Below, piece after piece: positions 8,123 through 17,000 of a stretch of 64,000 nt of DNA (the stretch's first letter is position 1; every line of letters begins with the position of its first letter). The DNA comes from Massilia sp. BJB1822 (lineage in GTDB: Bacteria; Pseudomonadota; Gammaproteobacteria; Burkholderiales; Burkholderiaceae_D). A program made the translations under genes and the position numbers. The DNA is taken from positions 186,001-250,000 of the forward strand of contig NZ_JABWEB010000001.1 of the NCBI RefSeq assembly GCF_013369485.1. Reading direction: 5' to 3'. Below the pieces are notes generated by a model. The model saw only the letters and a list, made by a program, of their open reading frames with translations. It was not told the origin of the DNA and searched no databases.

Positions 8123-10144
8123 CTAGATATCCAGCGGATCGACTTCCAGCGACCATTTGACCCGGGTTTTGAGCGCGCGCAGCGCCGCCGTCCACTCCTT
8201 GAGGAAGGCTTGCAGGGCCGGCCGCGAGGCCGATTCGACCAGCAGCTGGGCGCGCTCGACATTGTGCACGCGCGTCATGCTCATCGGGATCGGCTCGTTG
8301 ACGGTGATGCCCGCGTGCGCCGTGCACGCGCGCGCCGTGCGCAGGAAGTCGAGCGCCACGGCCAGCTCGGCCGCTTCGGCGCGCAGCAGGGCCTGGAATA
8401 GATAGGGCGGCAAATCGGCCTGGGCGCGCTCGGCCAGCAGGGCGCTGGCGAAATGGTCGAAGTCGTGGGCCACCACGGCCCCATACAGCGGATGGCGCGC
8501 ATAGCGGGTCTGGATCAGCACCTCGCTGGCACTGCCGCCCTCCTTCTGCGCGGCGCGCCCGGCGCGCCCGGCCACCTGCATCAGCTGGGCGAACAGGCGC
8601 TCGCTGGCGCGGTAATCTTGCGAGAACAGGGCCGCATCGGGGTTCAAGATGCCGACTAACGTCAGCTTCTTGAAGTCATGTCCCTTGGCCACCATCTGCG
8701 TGCCGATCAGAATGTCGACCTCGCCCCGGTGCACCGTGTCGAAAGCTTCGCGCGCACTGCCCTTGCGCCGCGTGGAGTCGGCATCGATGCGCAAAATGCG
8801 CGCTTCCGGGAACATCTGCTGCAAAGCCTCTTCGATGCGCTGGGTGCCGCGCCCGACCGGCTGCAGGTCCACATTGCCGCAGTCTGGGCAGTGGCGCGGG
8901 ATGCGCAGCTCCAGGCTGCAATGGTGGCAGCGCAGCCGGTGCTCGGGCCGGTGCAGCACCATATGCGCGGTACAGCGCTTGCACTCGCTGACCCAGCCGC
9001 AGGATTCGCAGCAGATCACGGGCGCATAGCCGCGCCGGTTCAAAAACAGCAGCGATTGCTCGCCGCGCGCCATGCGCTGGCGCAGCGCCGCCAGCAGGTT
9101 GGCGCTGAGGCCGTCGCGCGGCTTGTCGCGCTCCAGGTCGATCAGCTTGACGGTCGGCAGCACGGCTTGCTGCACGGCGCGCTCGCGCAGTTCGAGCAGG
9201 CGGTAGCGGCCGGACTGGGCATGGTGCCAGCTTTCCAGCGAGGGCGTGGCCGAACCGAGCACGATGGGAATGCGCAACTGCCAGGCACGCCACACGGCCA
9301 GGTCGCGCGCCGAATAGCGCAAGCCTTCCTGCTGCTTGTACGAGGGATCGTGTTCCTCGTCAATCACGATCAGTTGCAGGCGCGGCAGCGAAGCGAGGAT
9401 GGACAGCCGCGTCCCCAGCACGATGCGCGCCCGTCCCTCGTGCGCGGCCAGCCAGTGCAGCATGCGTTCGCCTTCCGACAGGCTGCTGTGCAGGGTGGCC
9501 AGCATCAGGCCCGGGAAACGGGCGCGGATATTGCCTTCGAGCTGGGGCGTCAGATTGATTTCCGGCACCAGGATCAGGATCTGCGCCGCCGGATCGCGCG
9601 CCAATACCTGGGCGCAAGCCTGCAGATAGACTTCGGTCTTGCCGCTGCCCGTCACGCCGTACAGCAGGGCCGGCTGGAAGCCCGTAGCGCCGCCGATGAA
9701 GTCGGCCGCCGCCTGCTGCGCCGGATTGAGCACCGGCATGCCGACCGGCGTCGGGTCGTGCGCTTCATCGAGCTTGCCCAGCTTCTTGATGGCGCGGTCG
9801 AGCGCCACCGTGGTCAGCACGCGCAGATTCTTGGGCAAGCCGGGCAGGGCCACCTCGCCCAGCGGACGCTGGTAATAGTCGGCGGCAAAACCGGCCAGGG
9901 CCAGCCACTGGGCCGACAGCGGCGCCAGCTGGCTGCGCACGGCCAGCGCATCCTTGAGCTTGTCCTCGGCCACCTCGCTCTCTTGCGCGATGGCCACGAT
10001 CAGGCCGACCACCTCGCGCCGCGCGAACGGCACCAGGGCCAGCTGGCCCACCAGGGGCTCCTGGCCCGGCTCGCAAGCCCAGCGGTAATCGAAGACCGCA
10101 TTCAGCGGCGTATCGAGGGCAATTCTAAGGATGCAATGCGCCAT
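8123..10144 (-). CDS. priA: Primosomal protein N' (PriA replication restart helicase)
   Basis: About 673 residues from the ATG at 10142-10144 (MAHCILRIALDTPLNAVFDYRW); an earlier in-frame start would add 21 residues that do not resemble PriA. Order: 3'-DNA-binding domain, helicase Walker A GVTGSGKTEVY (about residue 165), Walker B DEEHDPSYKQ (about 262), zinc-binding cysteine cluster CCESCGWVSECKRC with CHHC and CPDC (about 375-420), then helicase C with GRGTQRIEE and AGRAGR. PriA loads the replisome at stalled forks. DnaA-box-like sequences lie 30-65 nt upstream of the start. argP converges from the left with about 50 nt between stops. Confidence 0.95.
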   Translation of the reverse strand: MAHCILRIALDTPLNAVFDYRWACEPGQEPLVGQLALVPFARREVVGLIVAIAQESEVAEDKLKDALAVRSQLAPLSAQWLALAGFAADYYQRPLGEVALPGLPKNLRVLTTVALDRAIKKLGKLDEAHDPTPVGMPVLNPAQQAAADFIGGATGFQPALLYGVTGSGKTEVYLQACAQVLARDPAAQILILVPEINLTPQLEGNIRARFPGLMLATLHSSLSEGERMLHWLAAHEGRARIVLGTRLSILASLPRLQLIVIDEEHDPSYKQQEGLRYSARDLAVWRAWQLRIPIVLGSATPSLESWHHAQSGRYRLLELRERAVQQAVLPTVKLIDLERDKPRDGLSANLLAALRQRMARGEQSLLFLNRRGYAPVICCESCGWVSECKRCTAHMVLHRPEHRLRCHHCSLELRIPRHCPDCGNVDLQPVGRGTQRIEEALQQMFPEARILRIDADSTRRKGSAREAFDTVHRGEVDILIGTQMVAKGHDFKKLTLVGILNPDAALFSQDYRASERLFAQLMQVAGRAGRAAQKEGGSASEVLIQTRYARHPLYGAVVAHDFDHFASALLAERAQADLPPYLFQALLRAEAAELAVALDFLRTARACTAHAGITVNEPIPMSMTRVHNVERAQLLVESASRPALQAFLKEWTAALRALKTRVKWSLEVDPLDI

Positions 10145-10172
10145 TCGAACCTGTTTTTCCCGCCGTTTTGAA

Positions 10173-10209
10173 CTATCCACAGATTCTGGGGATAACTTTG
10201 TGGACAATG
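10173..10209 (+). repeat. Three-DnaA-box module, copy A
   Basis: A 37-bp unit with box I in plus orientation (CTATCCACA, 10173-10181), then boxes II (TGGGGATAA, 10187-10195) and III (TGTGGACAA, 10199-10207) in minus orientation. It aligns without gaps to copy B at a constant offset of 426 bp, with 31 of 37 bases identical. Each box here is one base off TTATCCACA. It sits immediately upstream of priA. Confidence 0.7.
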
Positions 10210-10598
10210 GGCGGGCTTTCTAGCGTCCTGCTCGTCGCCCCTCCCGCATTCCCTTCGGGCAGCCCCCAAAACGGCAATTTTTCTCTTTAATAATCAAACA
10301 CTTGCAAAACACGCCCCAGGGCAGCCTAAAACCACATATTTTTCTGCGCTCTGTGCATAAGTGAAGTATTTAGGGACAAGTTTTCGCCTGAAATCAAGCA
10401 TTTTTTGTCATCAAACCGTCAAAAATCCCGCATGCTGCGCCACAGCAGCCGCACGGCCTGCAGGCCTGGCAAGGTTTACGCCTAGGCAAGCACTTTCCGC
10501 ACCAGAAAGCTTACCGAAAATTCATGCGGCGCAACAGAATCCTCGGCAAAAACTTTAACATTAAGACTAAGTAACGGTTTACTAAGGGCTTTTCTCTT

Positions 10599-10635
10599 TT
10601 TTCCACAGTTTTTGTGGATAACTTTGTGGAGAATG
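10599..10635 (+). repeat. Three-DnaA-box module, copy B
   Basis: Direct repeat of the 10173-10209 module with identical box order and spacing (starts 14 and 12 nt apart): TTTTCCACA (10599-10607), a perfect TGTGGATAA (10613-10621) and TGTGGAGAA (10625-10633). Both copies contain GGATAACTTTGTGGA, and most differences fall in the boxes or the short spacer after box I. The inverted-plus-tandem arrangement resembles clustered DnaA-binding sites. Confidence 0.7.
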
Positions 10636-10829
10636 AGCTAAAAAGCTTGCAAGCGCCTTGGGATAAGCTTTAGTTATCACCAGACCCAGCCTCGCAGCCC
10701 GATTTTTCACCCCTTATAAATCAAGTACTTAGAGAGGCCTTCCGGGCGAGCATGGAATCACTGCCTGTTATTTCCGCAGCAAAAAAAATTGTGTATAAGT
10801 CGGTCTTGCCGCGCTGCCGTCAGAATGGA

Positions 10830-10862
10830 AAAGGGCGCGTTTCCGTGGGAAACGCGCCCTTT
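10830..10862 (-). terminator. Rho-independent terminator of hemE
   Basis: Perfect arms GGGCGCGTTTCC (10833-10844) and GGAAACGCGCCC (10848-10859) with a 3-nt loop, extended by AAA/TTT on either side. It begins 13 nt past the hemE stop. Reading the minus strand, the stem is followed by a short T run (TTTTCC). It isolates hemE from priA, so priA needs its own promoter in the DnaA-box region. Confidence 0.85.
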
Positions 10863-10874
10863 CGCCAGAGAAAA

Positions 10875-11951
10875 TCAGGCTGCGCGCAGGCTGCGGCTAT
10901 GGCTGTGTACTGCCTCGACCATGGCCGATACCGATTCCGGCGGCGTGAACTGGGAAATGCCATGGCCCAGATTGAAGACGTGGCCGGTATTGTGCTTGCC
11001 GAAGCCGTCCAGCACGCGCACCACTTCGGCGCGGATCTGCTCCGGGCTGGCGAACAGGATGGCCGGATCGAGATTGCCCTGCAGCGCCATCTTGTCGCCC
11101 ACCAGGGCGCGCACCTTGCCGATGTCGGCGGTCCAGTCCAGGCCCATGGCGTCGGCGCCGATTTGGGCGATGTCCTCGGCCCAGTGGCCGCCGCCCTTGG
11201 TGAAGACGACGGCGGGGATCTTCACGCCGTCTTTTTCGCGCTGCAGCTGCGCCACCACTTTCTGCATGTAGTGCAGCGAGAACTGCTGGTAGGCGCCGTC
11301 GGCCAGCGCGCCGCCCCAGGAGTCGAAGATCATCACGGCCTGGGCGCCGGCGTCGATCTGGGCGTTCAGGTACTCGGCCACGGCGCGCGCATTGGTCTCC
11401 AGGATGTGGTGCATCAGGTCCGGACGGCTGTACAGCATCTTTTTGATGGTGTGGAACTCGCGCGAGCCCTGGCCTTCCACCATATAGCAGGCCAAGGTCC
11501 AGGGGCTGCCCGAAAAGCCAATCAGCGGCACGCGGCCATTGAGTTCAGTGCGGATCTGGGTCACGGCCTTGAACACATAGTCGAGCGAACCGGCTTCCGG
11601 CAGGCGCAGCGCCTTGACGTCATCCTCGGTTTTCAGCGGACGCTGGAATTTCGGGCCTTCGCCTTCGACGAAGTACAGGCCCAGGCCCATGGCGTCCGGC
11701 ACGGTCAGGATGTCGGAGAACAGGATGGCCGCGTCCAGCGGATAGCGGTCGATCGGCTGCAAGGTCACTTCGGTGGCCAGGTCGGGATTGGTCGCCAGGC
11801 CCATGAACGATCCGGCGCGCGCGCGCGTGGCGCGGTACTCAGGCAGATAGCGGCCGGCCTGGCGCATGAGCCACACCGGGGTGTACTCGGTCGGCTGGCG
11901 CAGCAGCGCGCGCAGGAAGGTATCGTTCTTGAGTGGAGCAAAAGATGGCAT
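10875..11951 (-). CDS. hemE: Uroporphyrinogen III decarboxylase
   Basis: A 358-residue enzyme of heme and siroheme biosynthesis that converts uroporphyrinogen III to coproporphyrinogen III in the cytosol. The two UROD signatures are visible: [16 protein letters not shown] near the start and [17 protein letters not shown] in the middle. The conserved Asp of [13 protein letters not shown] is also present. I prefer the ATG at 11949-11951 ([16 protein letters not shown]); a TTG three codons upstream is the only longer option. It is divergent from the S9 peptidase gene with about 110 bp between and ends in a strong terminator. Confidence 0.96.
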   Translation of the reverse strand: MPSFAPLKNDTFLRALLRQPTEYTPVWLMRQAGRYLPEYRATRARAGSFMGLATNPDLATEVTLQPIDRYPLDAAILFSDILTVPDAMGLGLYFVEGEGPKFQRPLKTEDDVKALRLPEAGSLDYVFKAVTQIRTELNGRVPLIGFSGSPWTLACYMVEGQGSREFHTIKKMLYSRPDLMHHILETNARAVAEYLNAQIDAGAQAVMIFDSWGGALADGAYQQFSLHYMQKVVAQLQREKDGVKIPAVVFTKGGGHWAEDIAQIGADAMGLDWTADIGKVRALVGDKMALQGNLDPAILFASPEQIRAEVVRVLDGFGKHNTGHVFNLGHGISQFTPPESVSAMVEAVHSHSRSLRAA

Positions 11952-12061
11952 GGCAGACAATCAAAAGCTGGAAGAAAGGCGCTATTATCGCATCCCGCAG
12001 GGCGTTTACGCGCAAGCGATCCCCATACCAGAGCGGACAAATCAAGAATCGGAGCAAATCT

Positions 12062-14011
12062 ATGACCTCGAGCACCCTCCCCGCGCCGCATGGCGCCTGG
12101 CCTTCGCCGATCAGCGCCGCCACGGTGGCCGCCGGCGCCACGCCGCTGAGCCAACTGGCCCTGGGCGGGGCGGACGGGCGCGACATCTTCTGGCTGGCCG
12201 GCCGCGCCAGCGAGGCGGGCCGCAACACCCTGCTGCGCCGCCACGGCGCGCGGGTGGACGAGCTGACGCCGCTGCCGCTGAATGTGCGCAGCCGGGTGCA
12301 CGAATACGGCGGCGGCGCCTACGCCGTCGATGGCGAGACCGTGTATTTCTCCCATTTCGCCGATAACCGCCTGTACCGCAAAACGGGCGAGGACGCGGCC
12401 CAGCCCTTCACCGCGCCGGGCAGCCAGCGCTTCGCCGATTTCATCGCCGACCGCGCGCGCGGCCGCCTGATCGCCGTGCGCGAGCTGCACGGCGCCGATC
12501 CGGCCAGCCACGCCGAGCCGGTGAACACCCTGTGCGCGGTGGCCATGGACGGCACGGAGACCGTGCTGGCCGCCGGCGCCGACTTCTACGCCGCGCCGCG
12601 CCTCTCGCCGGACGGCCGCAGCTTGGCCTGGATCAGCTGGGACCATCCGCGCATGCCCTGGCAGGGCAGCGAATTGTGGCTGGCGGACTTCCGCGCCGAC
12701 GGCACGCTCGACGCGCCGCGCCGCATTGCCGGCGGCCCGGAAGAGTCGATCTGCCAGCCCGAGTGGTCGCCGGACGGCAAGCTGTACTTCGTGTCCGACC
12801 GCAGCGGCTGGTGGAATCTGTACCGCTTCAGCGCCGAACGCATCGAAGGCGTGTGCCCGATGCAGGCCGAGTTCGCCGGCCCGCACTGGGTCTTCGGCGT
12901 GTCGATGTACGGTTTCCGCTCGGCCGGCGAAATCATCTGCACCTATATCGAACAGGGCGTGAGCCGCCTGGCGCGCCTGCTGCTGAATAGCGGCAAGCTG
13001 GAAGCCATCGCCAATCCCTACCAGGAAATCCGCGAACTGCGCGTCGGTCCCGGCTTCGTCGTGCTGCTGGGCGGCAGCCCGACCATTCCGGCCGAAGTGG
13101 CCTGCATCGATTTCACCAGCGAGGAAGTGGAAGTGCTGGCGCGCTCTATCGAGACCCTGCCCGACACCGGCTACCTGTCGGTGCCGCGCAATCTGAGCTA
13201 CCCGAGCGCCAACGGCCGCAACTCCTACGCCTTCTTCTACCCGCCGCAGAACCGCGACGTGCAGGCGCCGCCAGGCAGCAAGCCGCCTGTCATCGTCATC
13301 AGCCACGGCGGCCCGACCGGCATGGCGGCCAATACCCTGAAGCTGGCCACGCAGTTCTGGACCAGCCGCGGCTTCGGCGTGCTGGACGTGAACTATGGCG
13401 GCAGCACCGGCTTTGGCCGCGCCTACCGCGACGCGCTCAAGGGACAGTGGGGCATCGTCGATGTGGAGGATTGCATCGCCGGCGCGCGCTACCTGGTGGA
13501 GCGCGGCCTGGCCGACGGCGAACGCCTGATCATCCGCGGCGGCAGCGCGGGCGGCCTGACCACCTTGTGCGCCCTCACCTTCCACGATGTGTTCAAGCTT
13601 GGCGCCAGCTATTACGGCGTGTCCGACCTGAAGGGACTAGACCAGGATTCGCATAAATTCGAATCGCATTACAACGAGTACCTGATCGCGCCCAAGGCCG
13701 AGGCGGATGCAGTGTATGCCCAGCGCTCGCCCAGCCACCACACGGCGCGCCTGGCGCGCCCCATGATCTTCTTCCAGGGTCTGGACGACAAGGTGGTGCC
13801 ACCGCAGCAGTCGGTGGCCATGGTGGAAGCGCTCAAGCAGCGCGGCGTGCCGGTGGCCTATGTGCCGCTGGAAGGCGAAGGCCATGGCTTCCGCAAGGCC
13901 GAAAACATCATCCGCACGCTGGAAGCGGAACTGTACTTCTACCAGCGCATGTTCGGCCTGCACGACGCGGCCGCGCCGGCGCCGGTGCATATCGATAACC
14001 TGCCCCAGTAA
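12062..14011 (+). CDS. S9 family peptidase (prolyl oligopeptidase-like, dipeptidyl aminopeptidase type)
   Basis: A 649-residue protein without signal peptide. The N-terminal part (about 1-400) has beta-propeller features such as SPDGRSLAWISWDHP and SPDGKLYFVSDRSG. The C-terminal alpha/beta-hydrolase (about 410-649) has nucleophile Ser495 in RGGSAGG, an Asp in QGLDDKVVP (about 576) and His608 in GEGHGF. This is the S9C arrangement of enzymes that cleave short peptides. The start ATG at 12062 is supported by GGAG upstream; a longer open frame to 11933 overlaps the hemE start and is unlikely. The following SNF2 gene starts 11 nt after its stop, suggesting cotranscription. Confidence 0.87.
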   Translation: MTSSTLPAPHGAWPSPISAATVAAGATPLSQLALGGADGRDIFWLAGRASEAGRNTLLRRHGARVDELTPLPLNVRSRVHEYGGGAYAVDGETVYFSHFADNRLYRKTGEDAAQPFTAPGSQRFADFIADRARGRLIAVRELHGADPASHAEPVNTLCAVAMDGTETVLAAGADFYAAPRLSPDGRSLAWISWDHPRMPWQGSELWLADFRADGTLDAPRRIAGGPEESICQPEWSPDGKLYFVSDRSGWWNLYRFSAERIEGVCPMQAEFAGPHWVFGVSMYGFRSAGEIICTYIEQGVSRLARLLLNSGKLEAIANPYQEIRELRVGPGFVVLLGGSPTIPAEVACIDFTSEEVEVLARSIETLPDTGYLSVPRNLSYPSANGRNSYAFFYPPQNRDVQAPPGSKPPVIVISHGGPTGMAANTLKLATQFWTSRGFGVLDVNYGGSTGFGRAYRDALKGQWGIVDVEDCIAGARYLVERGLADGERLIIRGGSAGGLTTLCALTFHDVFKLGASYYGVSDLKGLDQDSHKFESHYNEYLIAPKAEADAVYAQRSPSHHTARLARPMIFFQGLDDKVVPPQQSVAMVEALKQRGVPVAYVPLEGEGHGFRKAENIIRTLEAELYFYQRMFGLHDAAAPAPVHIDNLPQ

Positions 14012-14022
14012 AGCCTCGCCGC

Positions 14023-17000
14023 ATGTCCGACCAGTCCCTGCTTGCCGAATTCGACGCGCTGCACCGCGCCGAGAAAATGATCCTCGCCCTGCTATCCCTG
14101 ATGGGCGATCCGGTGGGCCGCACCGCCATCCTCGACCATATGGTCAAGGCCGGCGTGAAGGACGGGCAGGACCAGGTCTTCACCGTGGAGACGCTGGACG
14201 ATGCCATGATCCGCCTGGAGCGCCTGGCCTTCGCCAGCGTGGTCACGGGGCGCGGCTACATCTGCAACAACAAGCTGCGCTGGCCCGCCATCCGCGCCGC
14301 CATCGGCGCCCATCTGCTGGACGATCTGTGCAAGGCGCACGAGGCGCTGACGCCGATGCGCCAAAGCTGGAACGGCAGCTATGAACCGCGCAGCTACCGC
14401 CATGGCGTGGCGCGCCTGCGCATGGCCCTGCTGCGCGGCCAGGGTCCGCAGCAGATCGCGTCCCTGCTCACCGCCTGCATGGTGTGCTACGAGGCAGCCC
14501 AGCTGCATCCGGTGGTGGACATTTTCACCCGCCCTTTCGAAGCCGGCATGCTGCTGCTGGTGCATCCGCTCCTGCAGGACGATGTGCTGATGCTGCTCCT
14601 GCAGCACGGCCAGCGCGAACTGGCGCTGGCCCAGCCGGTGCGCGCTTACGCCGAGCGCCACTTCCAGCGCCGCCTGGCGGCCAAGGACAACGTCAGCGAC
14701 GCGCTGCGTCTGGCGCTGGCCGAAGATGCGATCCTGTGCGGCCGCCTGGCCGACGCGGGCCGCTATCTGCAAGGCGTGGAAGGCGCGCTGGCCCAGTTCT
14801 TCGCCAGCGTGGTCCTGATGCTGCGCAATGACGTGACGGGCGCGCTGGCCGGTTTCGAAGCGGCGCTGAAATCGATCCGGCGCGAGTCCGGCAAGCGCAA
14901 GCACCTGTTCCAGGGCATCGGCGGCCATCTGTATGTGCTGGCCCTGCTGCGCCAGGGCGACAGCAAGACGCTGAAGGCGGCGGAAAGCTATCTGGAGCTG
15001 GCGGTGCATGCCCAGCACAATCCGGACAGCGCCGTGTACCAGCAATTGAGCGCCCTGCGCCAGATCCGCGCCGGCACCATGAGCACCGATATCGTGCTCT
15101 CGCGCGGCTGGGAATCCGCGATGCAGGCGCAAGTGTTCCAGGGGCTTCTGTATTTCTGGCTCTCGCTGCCGCAGCTCAAGCAGCGCCGCGCCGAATTGCA
15201 GGACGTGGTGCAGCAGGCGGAAAGCGCCGGCTATTTGCTGATCGCGGGACAAGCCGCCGGCCTGCTCGGCCATCTGGGCGAAGAACATTACGGCGAGCGC
15301 GCCGCCGCCTTGCGCGAGCAGCATGGCTTTGCCGATATGGCGCTCTGGTTCGAGCGCCAGGAAGCCTGGCAGCGCCAGCTCTCCGCCCTGATCAAGCTGC
15401 AGCACGGCGCCAGCAGCGACAGCGGCGCGGAGACGCGCCTGGTGTGGATGGTGTCCTACTCGCCGCGCCACGGCATTGCCGAAATCGAACCGCGCGAGCA
15501 GAAGCGCGATGCGCGCGGCCAGTGGGGCAAGGGCCGTCCGGTGGCGCTCAAGCGCCTGCGCGAGGAGGCGGCGCAGCTGGACTATCTGACGCCGCAGGAC
15601 ATCCGCATCAGCAGCACCATCGCCCCTTCGCGCCAGGCCTATGCCTCCGGCCTGCGCTACGACATCGATACCGAGCAGGCGGCGCTGGCCCTGGTGGGCC
15701 ATCCCTTCGCCTACTGGATGGATGCGCCGGACATGCGGGTGGAACTGCTGGCCGGCCAGCCCGAGCTGCTGATCCAGCGCCGCAACGGCCAGCTGCTGCT
15801 CACCATGCAGCCGGCCATCACGGACCCGAACAGCCAGGTGGTGGTGGTGAAGGAAACACCGGGCCGCCTGCGCGTGGTCAGCGTGCAGGACGAGCATCAC
15901 CGCATTGCCGCCATTGTCGGCGAAGGCTTGAACGTGCCGCTGCATGCGGAAGAGCAGGTGCTGGAAGCCATCGGCGCCGTGTCCTCCATGGTGACGGTGC
16001 AGTCGGATATCGGCGGCGCCGCCGCCAGCTCGCAGCAGGAAGACGCCGATGCGCGCCTGCACATCCACCTGCTGCCCTATCAGCAGGGCTTGAAGATGCA
16101 GATCCAGGTGCGGCCCCTTCCCACTGGCGCCTATTACGCGCCCGGCTCCGGCGCCGAGAGCGTGATCGCCGACGTCAATGGCAGCACGGTGCAGGCGCGC
16201 CGCAGCCTGGCCGGCGAGCGCGACGCCGAGCGCCAGCTGGTTCTGAAATGCCCGGTGCTGGAACAGGCCGAACTCGATCACGGCGAATGGCTGCTGGGCC
16301 AGCCCGCGCTCTGCCTGCAGCTGCTGGCCGAATTGCAGGCCTTCGATGCGGAAAAAATCGTTATCGGCTGGCCCGACGGCGAAGCTTTCCGCGTCACGCA
16401 GCAAGTCGAAACTAAGCAGCTGCGCCTGGCCATCAAGAGCAAGAAGGACTGGTTCGCCGCCAGCGGCCAATTGCAGATCGACGAGAACAAGGTGATGGAC
16501 CTGCGCTCGCTGCTGGAACTGATCAAGGCCAGCAAGAGCCGCTTCATCGAGCTGGGCGACAAGCAGTTCCTGGCGCTGTCGGAGGAATTGCACCGCCGCC
16601 TGTCGGAGCTGAACGACTATGGCATGGACGATGACGGCGGCGTGCGCGTGCACCGTCTGGCCGCCTTCGTGCTGGAGGAACTGGCTTCCGAAGTGAGCGG
16701 CGTCGAGGCCGACCGCATGTGGCGCGAGCACTTGCAGCGTATCGAGGCGCAGGCCAGTTATATTCCGCGCCTGCCTGGCACCCTGCAGGCCGAGCTGCGC
16801 GACTATCAGCTGGCCGGCTTCGAATGGCTGGCGCGCCTGGCCCACTGGGGCGTGGGCGCCTGCCTGGCCGACGATATGGGCCTGGGCAAAACGCTGCAAG
16901 CCTTGGCCCTGATCCTGCTGCGCGCGCCGCAAGGCCCGGCCCTGGTGGTGGCGCCGACTTCGGTCTGCCTGAACTGGGCCAGCGAGGCGGCGCGCTTCGC

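Larger units (their letters stand above)
10145..10829. promoter_or_regulatory. AT-rich non-coding DnaA-box / IHF-site cluster between hemE and priA
   Basis: About 680 bp without a credible gene, much more AT-rich than the flanking genes. Relative to TTATNCACA there are perfect 9-mers, all in minus orientation, at 10352-10360 (TGTGCATAA), 10613-10621 (TGTGGATAA) and 10790-10798 (TGTGTATAA). One-base variants lie at 10173-10181, 10187-10195, 10199-10207, 10599-10607 and 10625-10633. IHF consensus WATCAANNNNTTR is matched perfectly at 10292-10304 and 10719-10731, with one mismatch at 10392-10404. The leftmost boxes lie in the priA promoter region. It could be a DnaA-controlled promoter, a DnaA-titrating or reactivating site (datA/DARS-like), or part of an origin. 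The sequence alone does not decide. Confidence 0.65.

Noticed and set aside
10361..10558. 65-codon frame in the DnaA-box region
   Set aside because: No ribosome site, atypical codon use, and the stretch between the modules looks regulatory.
10145..10829. Calling the region oriC outright
   Set aside because: dnaA, dnaN, rpmH and rnpA are not in the window and strand bias shows no clear switch here; the evidence supports a DnaA/IHF locus only.
11933..12061. Longer S9 peptidase start
   Set aside because: Overlaps the hemE start and its promoter, and the extra residues lack family similarity; GGAG precedes the ATG at 12062.
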